This document shows positions 35,708 to 41,714 of a stretch of DNA of 41,714 bases, piece after piece. The DNA comes from Bacteroidales bacterium. Its GTDB lineage: Bacteria > Bacteroidota > Bacteroidia > Bacteroidales > GCA-2748055. The position numbers were made by a program, and so were the translations under genes. Where the stretch lies: the NCBI GenBank assembly GCA_029938715.1, contig JAOZUK010000024.1, forward strand, positions 1 through 41,714, in the 5' to 3' direction. Within the stretch, counting starts at the first letter, position 1. Every line of letters starts with the position of its first letter. Under the pieces are notes generated by a model, which had not been told where the DNA came from, did no database searches, and saw only the letters and a program-made list of their open reading frames with translations.

Positions 35708-36184
35708 ATGAAGAGGGTTAGTTTATTGAGACGAGTGATGACCATGGTCATCGCACTGTGCGTATTCTCTACATTTGCATTCGCCGATGGAGAGACCACA
35801 GAAGTGTTCCTGACGGGTTCTTCAAACTCAGCCGCTGGAGATTTTGTGGTGCAAACCACCAGTGATATGTTTCACTTCCAGGGGAGAGAGTATGAAGTAT
35901 ACCGAGTATACTATGATGATCCTGAAATGAACATGAAGATTGCAGTAAATGCCGAAGGCAAGTGTACCTCATTTGTGGCCTTTAACGGTGAGTTTATGTT
36001 TTTTTACAACTGCAATAAGCATGGTTTTGGCGTAAGAAAGGTAATGTTTTCAAATCCCTGGGTTAAAGATGCATTTGACGCTCAGCAGTTTCACGACCAA
36101 ACCGTCCTGATGAAGGAGCGTAAGGTCGAAAAGAAACTGGCTGTGGGTTTGATCGCATCATATGTTCCACAGCTAAAAGGATAA
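35708..36184 (+). CDS. Small secreted protein, paralogue of the 36475 product
   Basis: 158 aa, no recognised family. The signal peptide is cleaved after FAFA (about residue 26), leaving a mature chain starting DGETTEV. The mature part shares more than half its residues with the 36475 product: AAGDFVV, YHFQG/FHFQG-EY-VY-VYYDDP, NMKIAV, GFGVRK-MF, F(H)DQT, VGLIASY-P-L-G. Two Cys (GKCTSF and FYNCNK) are conserved in both and could form a disulfide. It is likely controlled by the LytTR operator and promoter directly upstream, and it ends at its own terminator. Confidence 0.8.
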   Translation: MKRVSLLRRVMTMVIALCVFSTFAFADGETTEVFLTGSSNSAAGDFVVQTTSDMFHFQGREYEVYRVYYDDPEMNMKIAVNAEGKCTSFVAFNGEFMFFYNCNKHGFGVRKVMFSNPWVKDAFDAQQFHDQTVLMKERKVEKKLAVGLIASYVPQLKG

Positions 36185-36224
36185 CCACTTGAATTAACCT
36201 TGTATTTTACAGTACGATTTCACC

Positions 36225-36263
36225 AATAAAGGGTTGGCGGGTAACCGCTGGCCCTTTATTTTT
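36225..36263 (+). terminator. Terminator of the 35708 gene
   Basis: The stem AATAAAGGG/CCCTTTATT has an inner GGCGG/CCGC pairing and is followed by a T run. Confidence 0.85.
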
Positions 36264-36314
36264 ATAACATTCATAGCACCAGATCATTAACATGTGTTTG
36301 CTTTCATCCATATT

Positions 36315-36382
36315 CGGACATAAGTGTCCATTTCCGGGCGGAATTAACCATTTTTACATTCCCCGAAAAATGCCTGTAAAAA
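36315..36382. promoter_or_regulatory. Inverted repeats upstream of the 36475 gene
   Basis: GGACA-TAAG-TGTCC lies at 36316-36329, and TTTTTACA (36351-36358) is inverted as TGTAAAAA (36375-36382). No 21-bp direct repeat like that of the paralogue was found, and no convincing promoter could be placed between here and 36475. Confidence 0.4.
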
Positions 36383-36474
36383 TCAGTATAACAGATATAT
36401 ACATGGTTTGGCACATGAATTGTATTTAATGTTGACAGAAATCTACTATTAGTTAAACACAAAACTTTTATAAA

Positions 36475-36954
36475 ATGAAAACAACATTAAACTATCTGAA
36501 AAGATTCACAGCAGTGACTCTAGCTCTTTTATTTGTATCAGTAGCAGTATTTGCCGATGGTGAAACTACCGAAGTTTACCTCAGTGGAACCACCAATACA
36601 GCTGCCGGTGATTTTGTAGTAACCGGAACCGATGCTGTGTATCATTTCCAGGGCCAGGAGTACAATGTATACAATGTGTATTATGACGATCCTTCTCACA
36701 ATATGAAGATTGCCGTTCTGGATGAAGGAAACTGTAAGTCGTATATCGCCTATGCCAACGGATACTGGTTTATGTACAACTGCACTAGAGATGGATTTGG
36801 AGTTAGGAAGTCCATGTTTAAAAGTGCTACCATCAGAGATGGATTTGACGCAGAAGAGTTTCATGATCAAACCATCCTGGTAAAAAGCAGGAAAATTGAA
36901 AAAGATCAGGCTGTTGGCTTAATTGCCTCCTACCTGCCTAAGCTGCAAGGTTAA
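36475..36954 (+). CDS. Small secreted protein, paralogue of the 35708 product
   Basis: 159 aa, no recognised family. The signal peptide ends at VAVFA, leaving the same DGETTEV mature start as the 35708 product, and the two align end to end without large gaps. The conserved Cys pair (GNCKSY, MYNCTR) and the acidic YYDDP and FDAEEFHDQT segments are kept. The 290 bp before it holds inverted repeats but no copy of the LytTR-like direct repeat. The paralogues may therefore be regulated differently. It ends at a TTCG-loop terminator. Confidence 0.8.
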   Translation: MKTTLNYLKRFTAVTLALLFVSVAVFADGETTEVYLSGTTNTAAGDFVVTGTDAVYHFQGQEYNVYNVYYDDPSHNMKIAVLDEGNCKSYIAYANGYWFMYNCTRDGFGVRKSMFKSATIRDGFDAEEFHDQTILVKSRKIEKDQAVGLIASYLPKLQG

Positions 36955-36996
36955 AATCGAGATACATAGGATCTAAGATCCTCCGTTTAATAACAT

Positions 36997-37022
36997 ACGC
37001 TCGCTTCGGCGAGCGTTTTTTT
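36997..37022 (+). terminator. Terminator of the 36475 gene
   Basis: A perfect 8-bp stem ACGCTCGC/GCGAGCGT with TTCG tetraloop is followed by seven T residues. Confidence 0.92.
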
Positions 37023-37099
37023 AGTGTCGAAGGGATACCAGGACGATGCTTAAATCGCTTGCTTAGCAAACGATTGCCGGAGCTATTAAATAATAGTGC

Positions 37100-37130
37100 T
37101 TGTGGAAATGGGACTATTTTTTTACTTTTG
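37100..37130 (+). promoter_or_regulatory. tRNA-Ser promoter (TTG-N20-TACTTTTG)
   Basis: TTG at 37100-37102 is followed after 20 bases by a perfect TAnnTTTG at 37123-37130. The tRNA 5' end is 40 bp downstream. The stretch between 37023 and 37100 holds a 10-bp near-perfect hairpin (AATCGCTTGC/GCAAACGATT) and no gene. Confidence 0.65.
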
Positions 37131-37170
37131 TCGTGCTTTGAGCTAACCAAAGCTTGATGAGCCAAAATCC

Positions 37171-37259
<89 letters not shown>

Positions 37260-37260
37260 A

Positions 37261-37302
37261 AAGCAAAAAAAACCTCAGCGAAAGCTGGGGTTTTTTTGCT
37301 TT
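37261..37302 (+). terminator. Terminator of the tRNA-Ser gene
   Basis: AAGCAAAAAAAACC-TCAGC pairs with GCTG-GGGTTTTTTTGCTT around a GAAA tetraloop. The A-run/T-run makes the hairpin largely symmetrical. Confidence 0.85.
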
Positions 37303-37330
37303 GTTGGCCCCCCCCTTTGGGATCACGAAG

Positions 37331-37382
37331 TAATCCCCCCCCTCTCCGCAAAGCACAAAGGACCTCAGCGAAAGCTGGGGGC
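37331..37382 (+). repeat. Partial duplicate of the tRNA-Ser 3' end and terminator stem
   Basis: CCCCCCTCTCCGCAAAGCA and CCTCAGCGAAAGCTGGGG recur 90 bp after their first copies (37251 versus 37341 for CCTCTCCGCA). The rest of the tRNA body is absent from this copy and the T-run is lost. It could be the remnant of a tandem tRNA duplication or an attachment-site scar. Confidence 0.8.
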
Positions 37383-37540
37383 TTGTTGTTTCCAGGGCAC
37401 GTTGAATGCTTGCATTCAAAAGTGGATATGGAAATAAGGAGCAATTTAACATTGTCTTGCAGCTGTGCATACAGGGTGCGCAATCGAACACCGTTTATCA
37501 AGCTTATATCTTATTGGGATATGGCTGGTGGGTTCTACTC

Positions 37541-37548
37541 TAGTTTTG
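37541..37548 (+). promoter_or_regulatory. -7 promoter element (TAGTTTTG) for the 37576 operon
   Basis: This is a perfect TAnnTTTG match 28 bp before the ATG. A TTG at 37514 is about 4 bp too far for a good -33. Nothing else was recognised between 37383 and 37540. Confidence 0.45.
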
Positions 37549-37575
37549 TAAATTTAGCAGACTAATCATGATCCA

Positions 37576-38226
37576 ATGAATAAAGATAAACGTCCAATTG
37601 TTTTCCTGGCTTTAATACTTTCCTGCTCTGTTGCCATGGGACAAACAAAAATTGGAGCCCTTGCGGGACTTAACATGAGTAAGTTGTCGGGAGATGCTCC
37701 TGCCAATAGTACTTATACGAATTTGATGGGAGGTAATTTTGGGGCCATTCTTGATGTTAAACTTGGTAAAAGTTTGTATTTGAGCTTTCAACCCTCATAC
37801 AGTCAGGAAGGCACAAAAATCACCTATAATGTAAAGGGAGAGCCTGAACCTGTTGACAGTATCAAGATCCACCTGAATTATTTTTCCCTGCCCATTTTGC
37901 TAAAAGTAACCAGTACCAATCACCGGTTTTATGCCCTTACAGGATTTGAAACGGGAATGCTTCTCAACAGTTCAATTGATGTTGGAGACCAACTGGGTCA
38001 GGATATCGACTCGGATATTGCTCAAGTGAATTTTGCCATACATTTTGGTGCAGGCATCCGTATTCCTGTCGGTTTTCCCTGCTTATTTGTTGAGTTGAGA
38101 TACAGCCAGGGATTGGTGAATATCACCAACGAACCATTGAATACCAATGTTATCCCCAGGGTGAAAACTACAGGCTTTAAAATATTGGCGGGTATTGAAA
38201 TTCCCTTAAGTAAATCTAAAAATTAG
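37576..38226 (+). CDS. PorT-like outer-membrane beta-barrel protein
   Basis: 216 aa. A signal peptide ends at SVAMGQ (about residue 23). The mature part has alternating amphipathic strands of the PorT/OMP_b-brl_2 kind: KIGALAGLNMSKLSG, GGNFGAILDVKLGKSLYLSFQPSYSQEG, FSLPILLKV, FYALTGFETGMLL, INFAIHFGAGIRIP and a terminal GFKILAGIEIPL. No catalytic residues are seen. It lies 4 bp from the next outer-membrane protein, suggesting one operon that may include the FMN-binding membrane protein. Confidence 0.82.
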   Translation: MNKDKRPIVFLALILSCSVAMGQTKIGALAGLNMSKLSGDAPANSTYTNLMGGNFGAILDVKLGKSLYLSFQPSYSQEGTKITYNVKGEPEPVDSIKIHLNYFSLPILLKVTSTNHRFYALTGFETGMLLNSSIDVGDQLGQDIDSDIAQVNFAIHFGAGIRIPVGFPCLFVELRYSQGLVNITNEPLNTNVIPRVKTTGFKILAGIEIPLSKSKN

Positions 38227-38230
38227 GCAG

Positions 38231-39199
38231 ATGAGAAAATTGATATCCCTTTTTATAATTCTCACAGCCTGTTCGGGTTCTGTGTTAGCACAAGCAACTG
38301 ATTCAATTGCTGATTTATCTGCTGACTCATCCTCTGATTCAAAAACTCAGATTCTCAATGGTCACCGGTTCCCATCAACCTCTTACATGCGAAGTGCCTT
38401 TGTATCTACCTCAGTACAGGCTGACCTCGGTTTTGGAGCTACATCCATACTAACATTGCCAGGAATTCCTGTTGGAGAATATGAAATTCTGAGTTTTACG
38501 GGGCAGTTAGTATATGTGGACCTGGATGTGCAGTACCAGCAACGTTTCACGCCATGGTTAGCCATGTTTTTTTCTGCAAAAATGGCCGGTCGTGTGGGAT
38601 CTGATATGTCCACCATCCTGGCAGATGGCGTGAACACTTTAGCAGGGGGTGATATTGGTTGGCTCGTTCGGATTAAAGAAACTGAAAAGTTTATGCTTTC
38701 AGGGTCAGTTAGGATTACTAATATTAGAGGAAACTTTATTAATGTTCCAGAATATTTTGAAGAAATAATAAATAATGAGCCCTACCCGTCCGTCATCAAA
38801 CAAGTCCCTGGATTAGCCGCCGGATTTGGGCTTCGCAGTGCTTATGCATTTAATCCTACCTATGGACTTCAATTTAATCTGGGTTATCAGTTTGGAGAAA
38901 CACTCGAGCGGGGACCCTCACAAAGTTATTTTGCCGGAAGTATTTTAGGTGATATCGATTTCAATCCAAAGCAGGAGGTACCCGTTGGATTTGCATTGGG
39001 ATATGCTCTTTCAACATCTCCGGTGCTTGTAATGAATGATGGAGGAGCTGCAAACCTATTCTTGTTTAAGATAGACTATACAGGTTCAAATGATTTTGAG
39101 CTGGGGCTGCAGTTTAATATGTATAGTACCTATTTGAAAAGTATTGACGATAACGCCTTTGTTAAAAAAGTAATGTTAGGCTTCAGATTCTATTTTTAA
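38231..39199 (+). CDS. Outer-membrane beta-barrel protein of unknown function
   Basis: 322 aa. A signal peptide ends at GSVLAQ (about residue 21). A Ser/Asp-rich segment (IADLSADSSSDSKTQ) precedes about 12 predicted amphipathic strands. The C-terminal strand ends in Phe (VMLGFRFYF), the classical outer-membrane insertion signal. I do not recognise the family. It follows the PorT-like gene by 4 bp and precedes the FMN-binding protein on the same strand. Confidence 0.78.
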   Translation: MRKLISLFIILTACSGSVLAQATDSIADLSADSSSDSKTQILNGHRFPSTSYMRSAFVSTSVQADLGFGATSILTLPGIPVGEYEILSFTGQLVYVDLDVQYQQRFTPWLAMFFSAKMAGRVGSDMSTILADGVNTLAGGDIGWLVRIKETEKFMLSGSVRITNIRGNFINVPEYFEEIINNEPYPSVIKQVPGLAAGFGLRSAYAFNPTYGLQFNLGYQFGETLERGPSQSYFAGSILGDIDFNPKQEVPVGFALGYALSTSPVLVMNDGGAANLFLFKIDYTGSNDFELGLQFNMYSTYLKSIDDNAFVKKVMLGFRFYF

Positions 39200-39285
39200 G
39201 CAGAGGCTATTTGCCCCCAATTCCTCCTGCTATGGCAAGTACTCTCCCCTTATTTGATTACTTTTACCTGTCTACTTCACCTGGT

Positions 39286-40437
39286 ATGACAAACAAAAGA
39301 ACCGAGAAGATATTAGCCCTTACTGCAGCCGTAACAGTGGTAATTGCCGGTCTACTTGGATTCATAAAGGAATCAGGCCATATTGAGTATGAGATCGCCT
39401 CACTCATCACAGAGAACGAAGTTATACAGGTAAAAGGAGAGGGTCGTTTTATAATTTTCGAAAGGGAGAGTGAACATCCTCTGGCTTATATTTCCGTTGA
39501 AGTGGCTGAAGGGTATGCTGGAGAGATTAGGACAGCAGTTAGAGTAGATACCCTTGGCTATATTGATGATTTCTATATTTTCAAGCATAGTGAAACGCCC
39601 TCATTTTTTAAGAAGGTCATTCATAAGGGACTCATTCGGCAGTTGAAAGGAACATCGTATGCAGAATCTTTTAAGCCTGATCAGGGAATTGATGTTGTAT
39701 CAGGCGCAACTTATACCTCAGATGCCATTATTGAGTGCGCTAAATCAGGATCCCGGCATATTGCATTAGAAGAGCTTGGTTTTGAGGTTCCGGCAGATAT
39801 AAAACCCCCATTCTTGGTAGGGATTTCTGAAATTGCACTAGTACTGCTATATCTTGTGGCCCTGATAGGAGTTTACACAAGTTTCCCATATAAGAAGATT
39901 CTTAGATGGACTACCCTGGTTACTGGTCTGGTTATTCTGGGATTCTGGTTTTCAGTACCCCTTACACTTTCAAGGATTAACTTATTCCTGATAGGCTTCT
40001 GGCCTGATTGGCACTATAATCTTTACTGGTATATCCTTGTATTCGGATTCTTTTTGATTCTTATGGTAACCCGGAAGAATATTTATTGCTCCTGGATCTG
40101 CCCATTAGGTTGTATTCAGGATGGGATTGGACTGGTTGGAGCCGCGCGGTCCCGGTTTTCGAGAAAAGTCAATCATGTGATGAAATGGGTGCAGCGATTT
40201 GTAGCATGGCTTGCCATAGTTCTGGCCCTGTACTATCGAAATCCGGCACAGTTGAATTATGAGATTTTTGGAGTTTCCCTGAGTCTTACCGGCGCGACTT
40301 ACCTGTTTATTGCGACAGGAATTTTCTTCATAGCCTCTGCTTTTATAACCAGGCCCTGGTGTAATTATCTATGTCCAATTACACCTGTAGCAGACCATTT
40401 TCGATTACTTACGCAGAGTTTGAACAAGAAACAATAA
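39286..40437 (+). CDS. Membrane protein with FMN-binding domain and NosR/NapH-type CxxxCP iron-sulfur motifs
   Basis: 383 aa from ATG 39286. Starts at TTG 39211 and ATG 39232 are also open, but they add only a poorly hydrophobic leader. An N-terminal TM helix (about 9-26) is followed by a periplasmic FMN-binding domain with SGATYTS (139-145), where a Thr is normally flavinylated. Four more TM segments follow. Two Cys motifs, CSWICPLG and CNYLCP, near residues 268 and 360, resemble the CxxxCP motifs of NosR/NapH proteins, which pass electrons between the membrane and periplasm. Full ferredoxin CxxCxxCxxxCP clusters are absent. Its partner is unknown; the adjacent barrels are positional candidates only. 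Confidence 0.82.
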   Translation: MTNKRTEKILALTAAVTVVIAGLLGFIKESGHIEYEIASLITENEVIQVKGEGRFIIFERESEHPLAYISVEVAEGYAGEIRTAVRVDTLGYIDDFYIFKHSETPSFFKKVIHKGLIRQLKGTSYAESFKPDQGIDVVSGATYTSDAIIECAKSGSRHIALEELGFEVPADIKPPFLVGISEIALVLLYLVALIGVYTSFPYKKILRWTTLVTGLVILGFWFSVPLTLSRINLFLIGFWPDWHYNLYWYILVFGFFLILMVTRKNIYCSWICPLGCIQDGIGLVGAARSRFSRKVNHVMKWVQRFVAWLAIVLALYYRNPAQLNYEIFGVSLSLTGATYLFIATGIFFIASAFITRPWCNYLCPITPVADHFRLLTQSLNKKQ

Positions 40438-40465
40438 AACAGGTTAAATTATTAAAACACACATC

Positions 40466-40813
40466 ATGAAAATTATTTCATTATCTGAAGTTGAGAAAAA
40501 GGAAGTTCATATGGATGGCGCAGTAGGAGCCTGGAGACAACTCCCCCTGGGAAGCGATGATGGAACCCCCGTCTATTCATACCGGGTATTTACCGTTGAA
40601 CCCGGAGGACACACACCCTATCACAATCATCCTTATGAGCACATGAACTACGTGATTGAAGGTCAGGGAGCACTGGTTAATGAAGCAGGAGAGGAGACCC
40701 CATTGAAGGCTGGAGACTTTGCACTGGTTAATCCCGACGAAAAACATCAGTACCGCAATAAGGGCGACAAACCCTTCAAGATGATCTGCGGGGTGCCGAA
40801 GGAGTTTGAATGA
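40466..40813 (+). CDS. Cupin-domain protein
   Basis: 115 aa, a single cupin domain. Metal-ligand positions are visible in motif 1 (GGHTPYHNHPYEHMNYVIEGQG: His59, His61 and Glu/His nearby by the usual G(X)5HXH(X)3,4E(X)6G pattern) and in motif 2 (GDFALVNPDEKHQYRNKGDKPF, with the final His). Small cupins of this type include isomerases, dioxygenases and regulatory sensors, so the activity cannot be assigned. It follows the iron-sulfur protein by 28 bp on the same strand. Confidence 0.9.
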   Translation: MKIISLSEVEKKEVHMDGAVGAWRQLPLGSDDGTPVYSYRVFTVEPGGHTPYHNHPYEHMNYVIEGQGALVNEAGEETPLKAGDFALVNPDEKHQYRNKGDKPFKMICGVPKEFE

Positions 40814-40821
40814 GATTCAGA

Positions 40822-41714
40822 CTACTGAATTGGAAGAAACAAGCAATCCATTGTCAAACTGTTTGTTACTAGTTCAATACTGTACGAATTTTCTACAATT
40901 CCAAATGTAGTTATCGTTACCACTAAAACATTCTTTTTTGTCTTGGTGCTATCTTTGAATTGAATTAGTTTATTCCGAATGTCATTGTATTCCTTCTTAT
41001 TGATGGTAAATGGAGCATTGTAAAACTTAATTTCACAAAGGTTGATAATTCTGTCATCCCTGTCTATCAGCAGGTCAATCTGGGCTTTGTCATTACACCA
41101 GTTGGAATAGATACTGTAGATCTTGTCAACACCCAGTTCTTTCTTAATTTGTTGAATATGTTTAAGACATATTGATTCAAATGTAAATCCTGACCATGAT
41201 TTATATGTCTGTTTTTGTGATAATCTAGCCCAGGTACCGGTTCCTTGTCCCAGGTTAGGCTCCATAAATTTCAGAAAGAACAGAGAGTATTCATCTGACA
41301 ATCTGTACAGTGATTCCCGGCTCTTTTTTCCGAATGAAGTATATTGATGGACAAAGCCCGATTCAATCAGTTCATCAAGAGTACCTGAATAAGCCCCTCC
41401 ACTCCCCAAGCTGCTTTTTTCTAACAATTCATTACGTGTAATTCCTTTTCTTGTTTTAGCAAGTACCCTGGTCATTTTTTCATGAGCTTTTGAATTTGAA
41501 AACAGAGATGTGAAAACTTCATGGAATTCATTGACTAGGTCTCCATCATTTTCAAAACACAATCGATCTATATTCTGGACTACACTTTCTCCTCTTTTAA
41601 TTTTATTTAAATAAAATGGGATTCCCCCGATGGTCATGTAAAGCTGAATAATATCATAGTGGGTCAATCCTATCTTTTTTGATTTCAGGAACTTCTCAGT
41701 TTCATTCAGATTAA
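40822..41714 (-). CDS. C-terminal part of an AAA-type ATPase/PD-(D/E)XK-like protein (cut by the window end)
   Basis: The frame stays open through the last base, with NLNETEKFLKSKKI preceding the first possible start (TTG 41667), so the N-terminal P-loop part lies outside the window. The visible part resembles the DUF4143/DUF234-type ATPases of Bacteroidales: IIQLYMTIGGIPFYLNKI, a winged-helix-like segment (GITRNELLEKSSLGSGGAYSGTLDELIESGFV), then a nuclease-like core with QIDLLIDRDDRIINLCEIKFY (D...E-x-K). Such proteins are widespread, with a poorly defined DNA-related or antitoxin-like role. It is convergent with the cupin gene across 8 bp. Confidence 0.85.
   Translation of the reverse strand, partial: NLNETEKFLKSKKIGLTHYDIIQLYMTIGGIPFYLNKIKRGESVVQNIDRLCFENDGDLVNEFHEVFTSLFSNSKAHEKMTRVLAKTRKGITRNELLEKSSLGSGGAYSGTLDELIESGFVHQYTSFGKKSRESLYRLSDEYSLFFLKFMEPNLGQGTGTWARLSQKQTYKSWSGFTFESICLKHIQQIKKELGVDKIYSIYSNWCNDKAQIDLLIDRDDRIINLCEIKFYNAPFTINKKEYNDIRNKLIQFKDSTKTKKNVLVVTITTFGIVENSYSIELVTNSLTMDCLFLPIQ

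Overview
The window looks like a chromosomal segment of a Bacteroidota bacterium, probably of the Bacteroidales/Marinilabiliales type. The signs are a SusC/SusD pair, a FISUMP-domain lipoprotein, PorT-like outer-membrane barrels, a LytTR/LytS regulatory cluster, the bcp-recA pair, a divergent second-type MiaA, and many intergenic TAnnTTTG -7 promoter elements with weak Shine-Dalgarno sequences. Species-level assignment is not possible from the sequence alone.

Layout. 1-143: three 33-bp tandem repeats. 144-3876: SPFH/stomatin protein, beta-lactamase-fold serine hydrolase, dihydrolipoyl dehydrogenase. 3863-7189: an envelope-stress-like module of a lipoprotein serpin, divergent from an ECF sigma factor that is translationally coupled to a protein with an inner-membrane segment and a C-terminal outer-membrane barrel; the two transcription units face away from matched GCAACC-type promoter motifs. 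7310-22101: mostly housekeeping (lytic transglycosylase, UvrA, LOG, SmpB, MiaA-like, RecA, Bcp, ClpS, NfeD, FloA) mixed with unrecognised envelope proteins, two of which share a SPOR-like C-terminus. 22109-22771: a small secreted protein. 22976-23545: a gene-free stretch with a promoter, many stable hairpins and a perfect intrinsic terminator, which I read as a roughly 570-nt non-coding RNA of unidentified family. 23581-31279: sodium:solute symporter, SusC/SusD operon, FISUMP lipoprotein.

31321-36954 is the most system-like region. A LytTR response regulator lies divergent from three LytS-like genes: a membrane kinase with a weakened ATP site, a membrane pseudokinase without the His and Asn boxes, and a soluble kinase with all motifs intact. 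These are followed by two paralogous small secreted proteins of no family I recognise. A direct repeat with a 21-bp period (a LytTR-type operator geometry) sits just upstream of a good promoter for the first secreted protein. A similar 21-bp pair lies upstream of a putative small RNA inside the cluster.

36955-41714: tRNA-Ser(GCU) with a partly duplicated 3' end and terminator, two outer-membrane proteins followed by an FMN-binding/iron-sulfur membrane protein, a cupin, and an ATPase-family protein cut by the window end.
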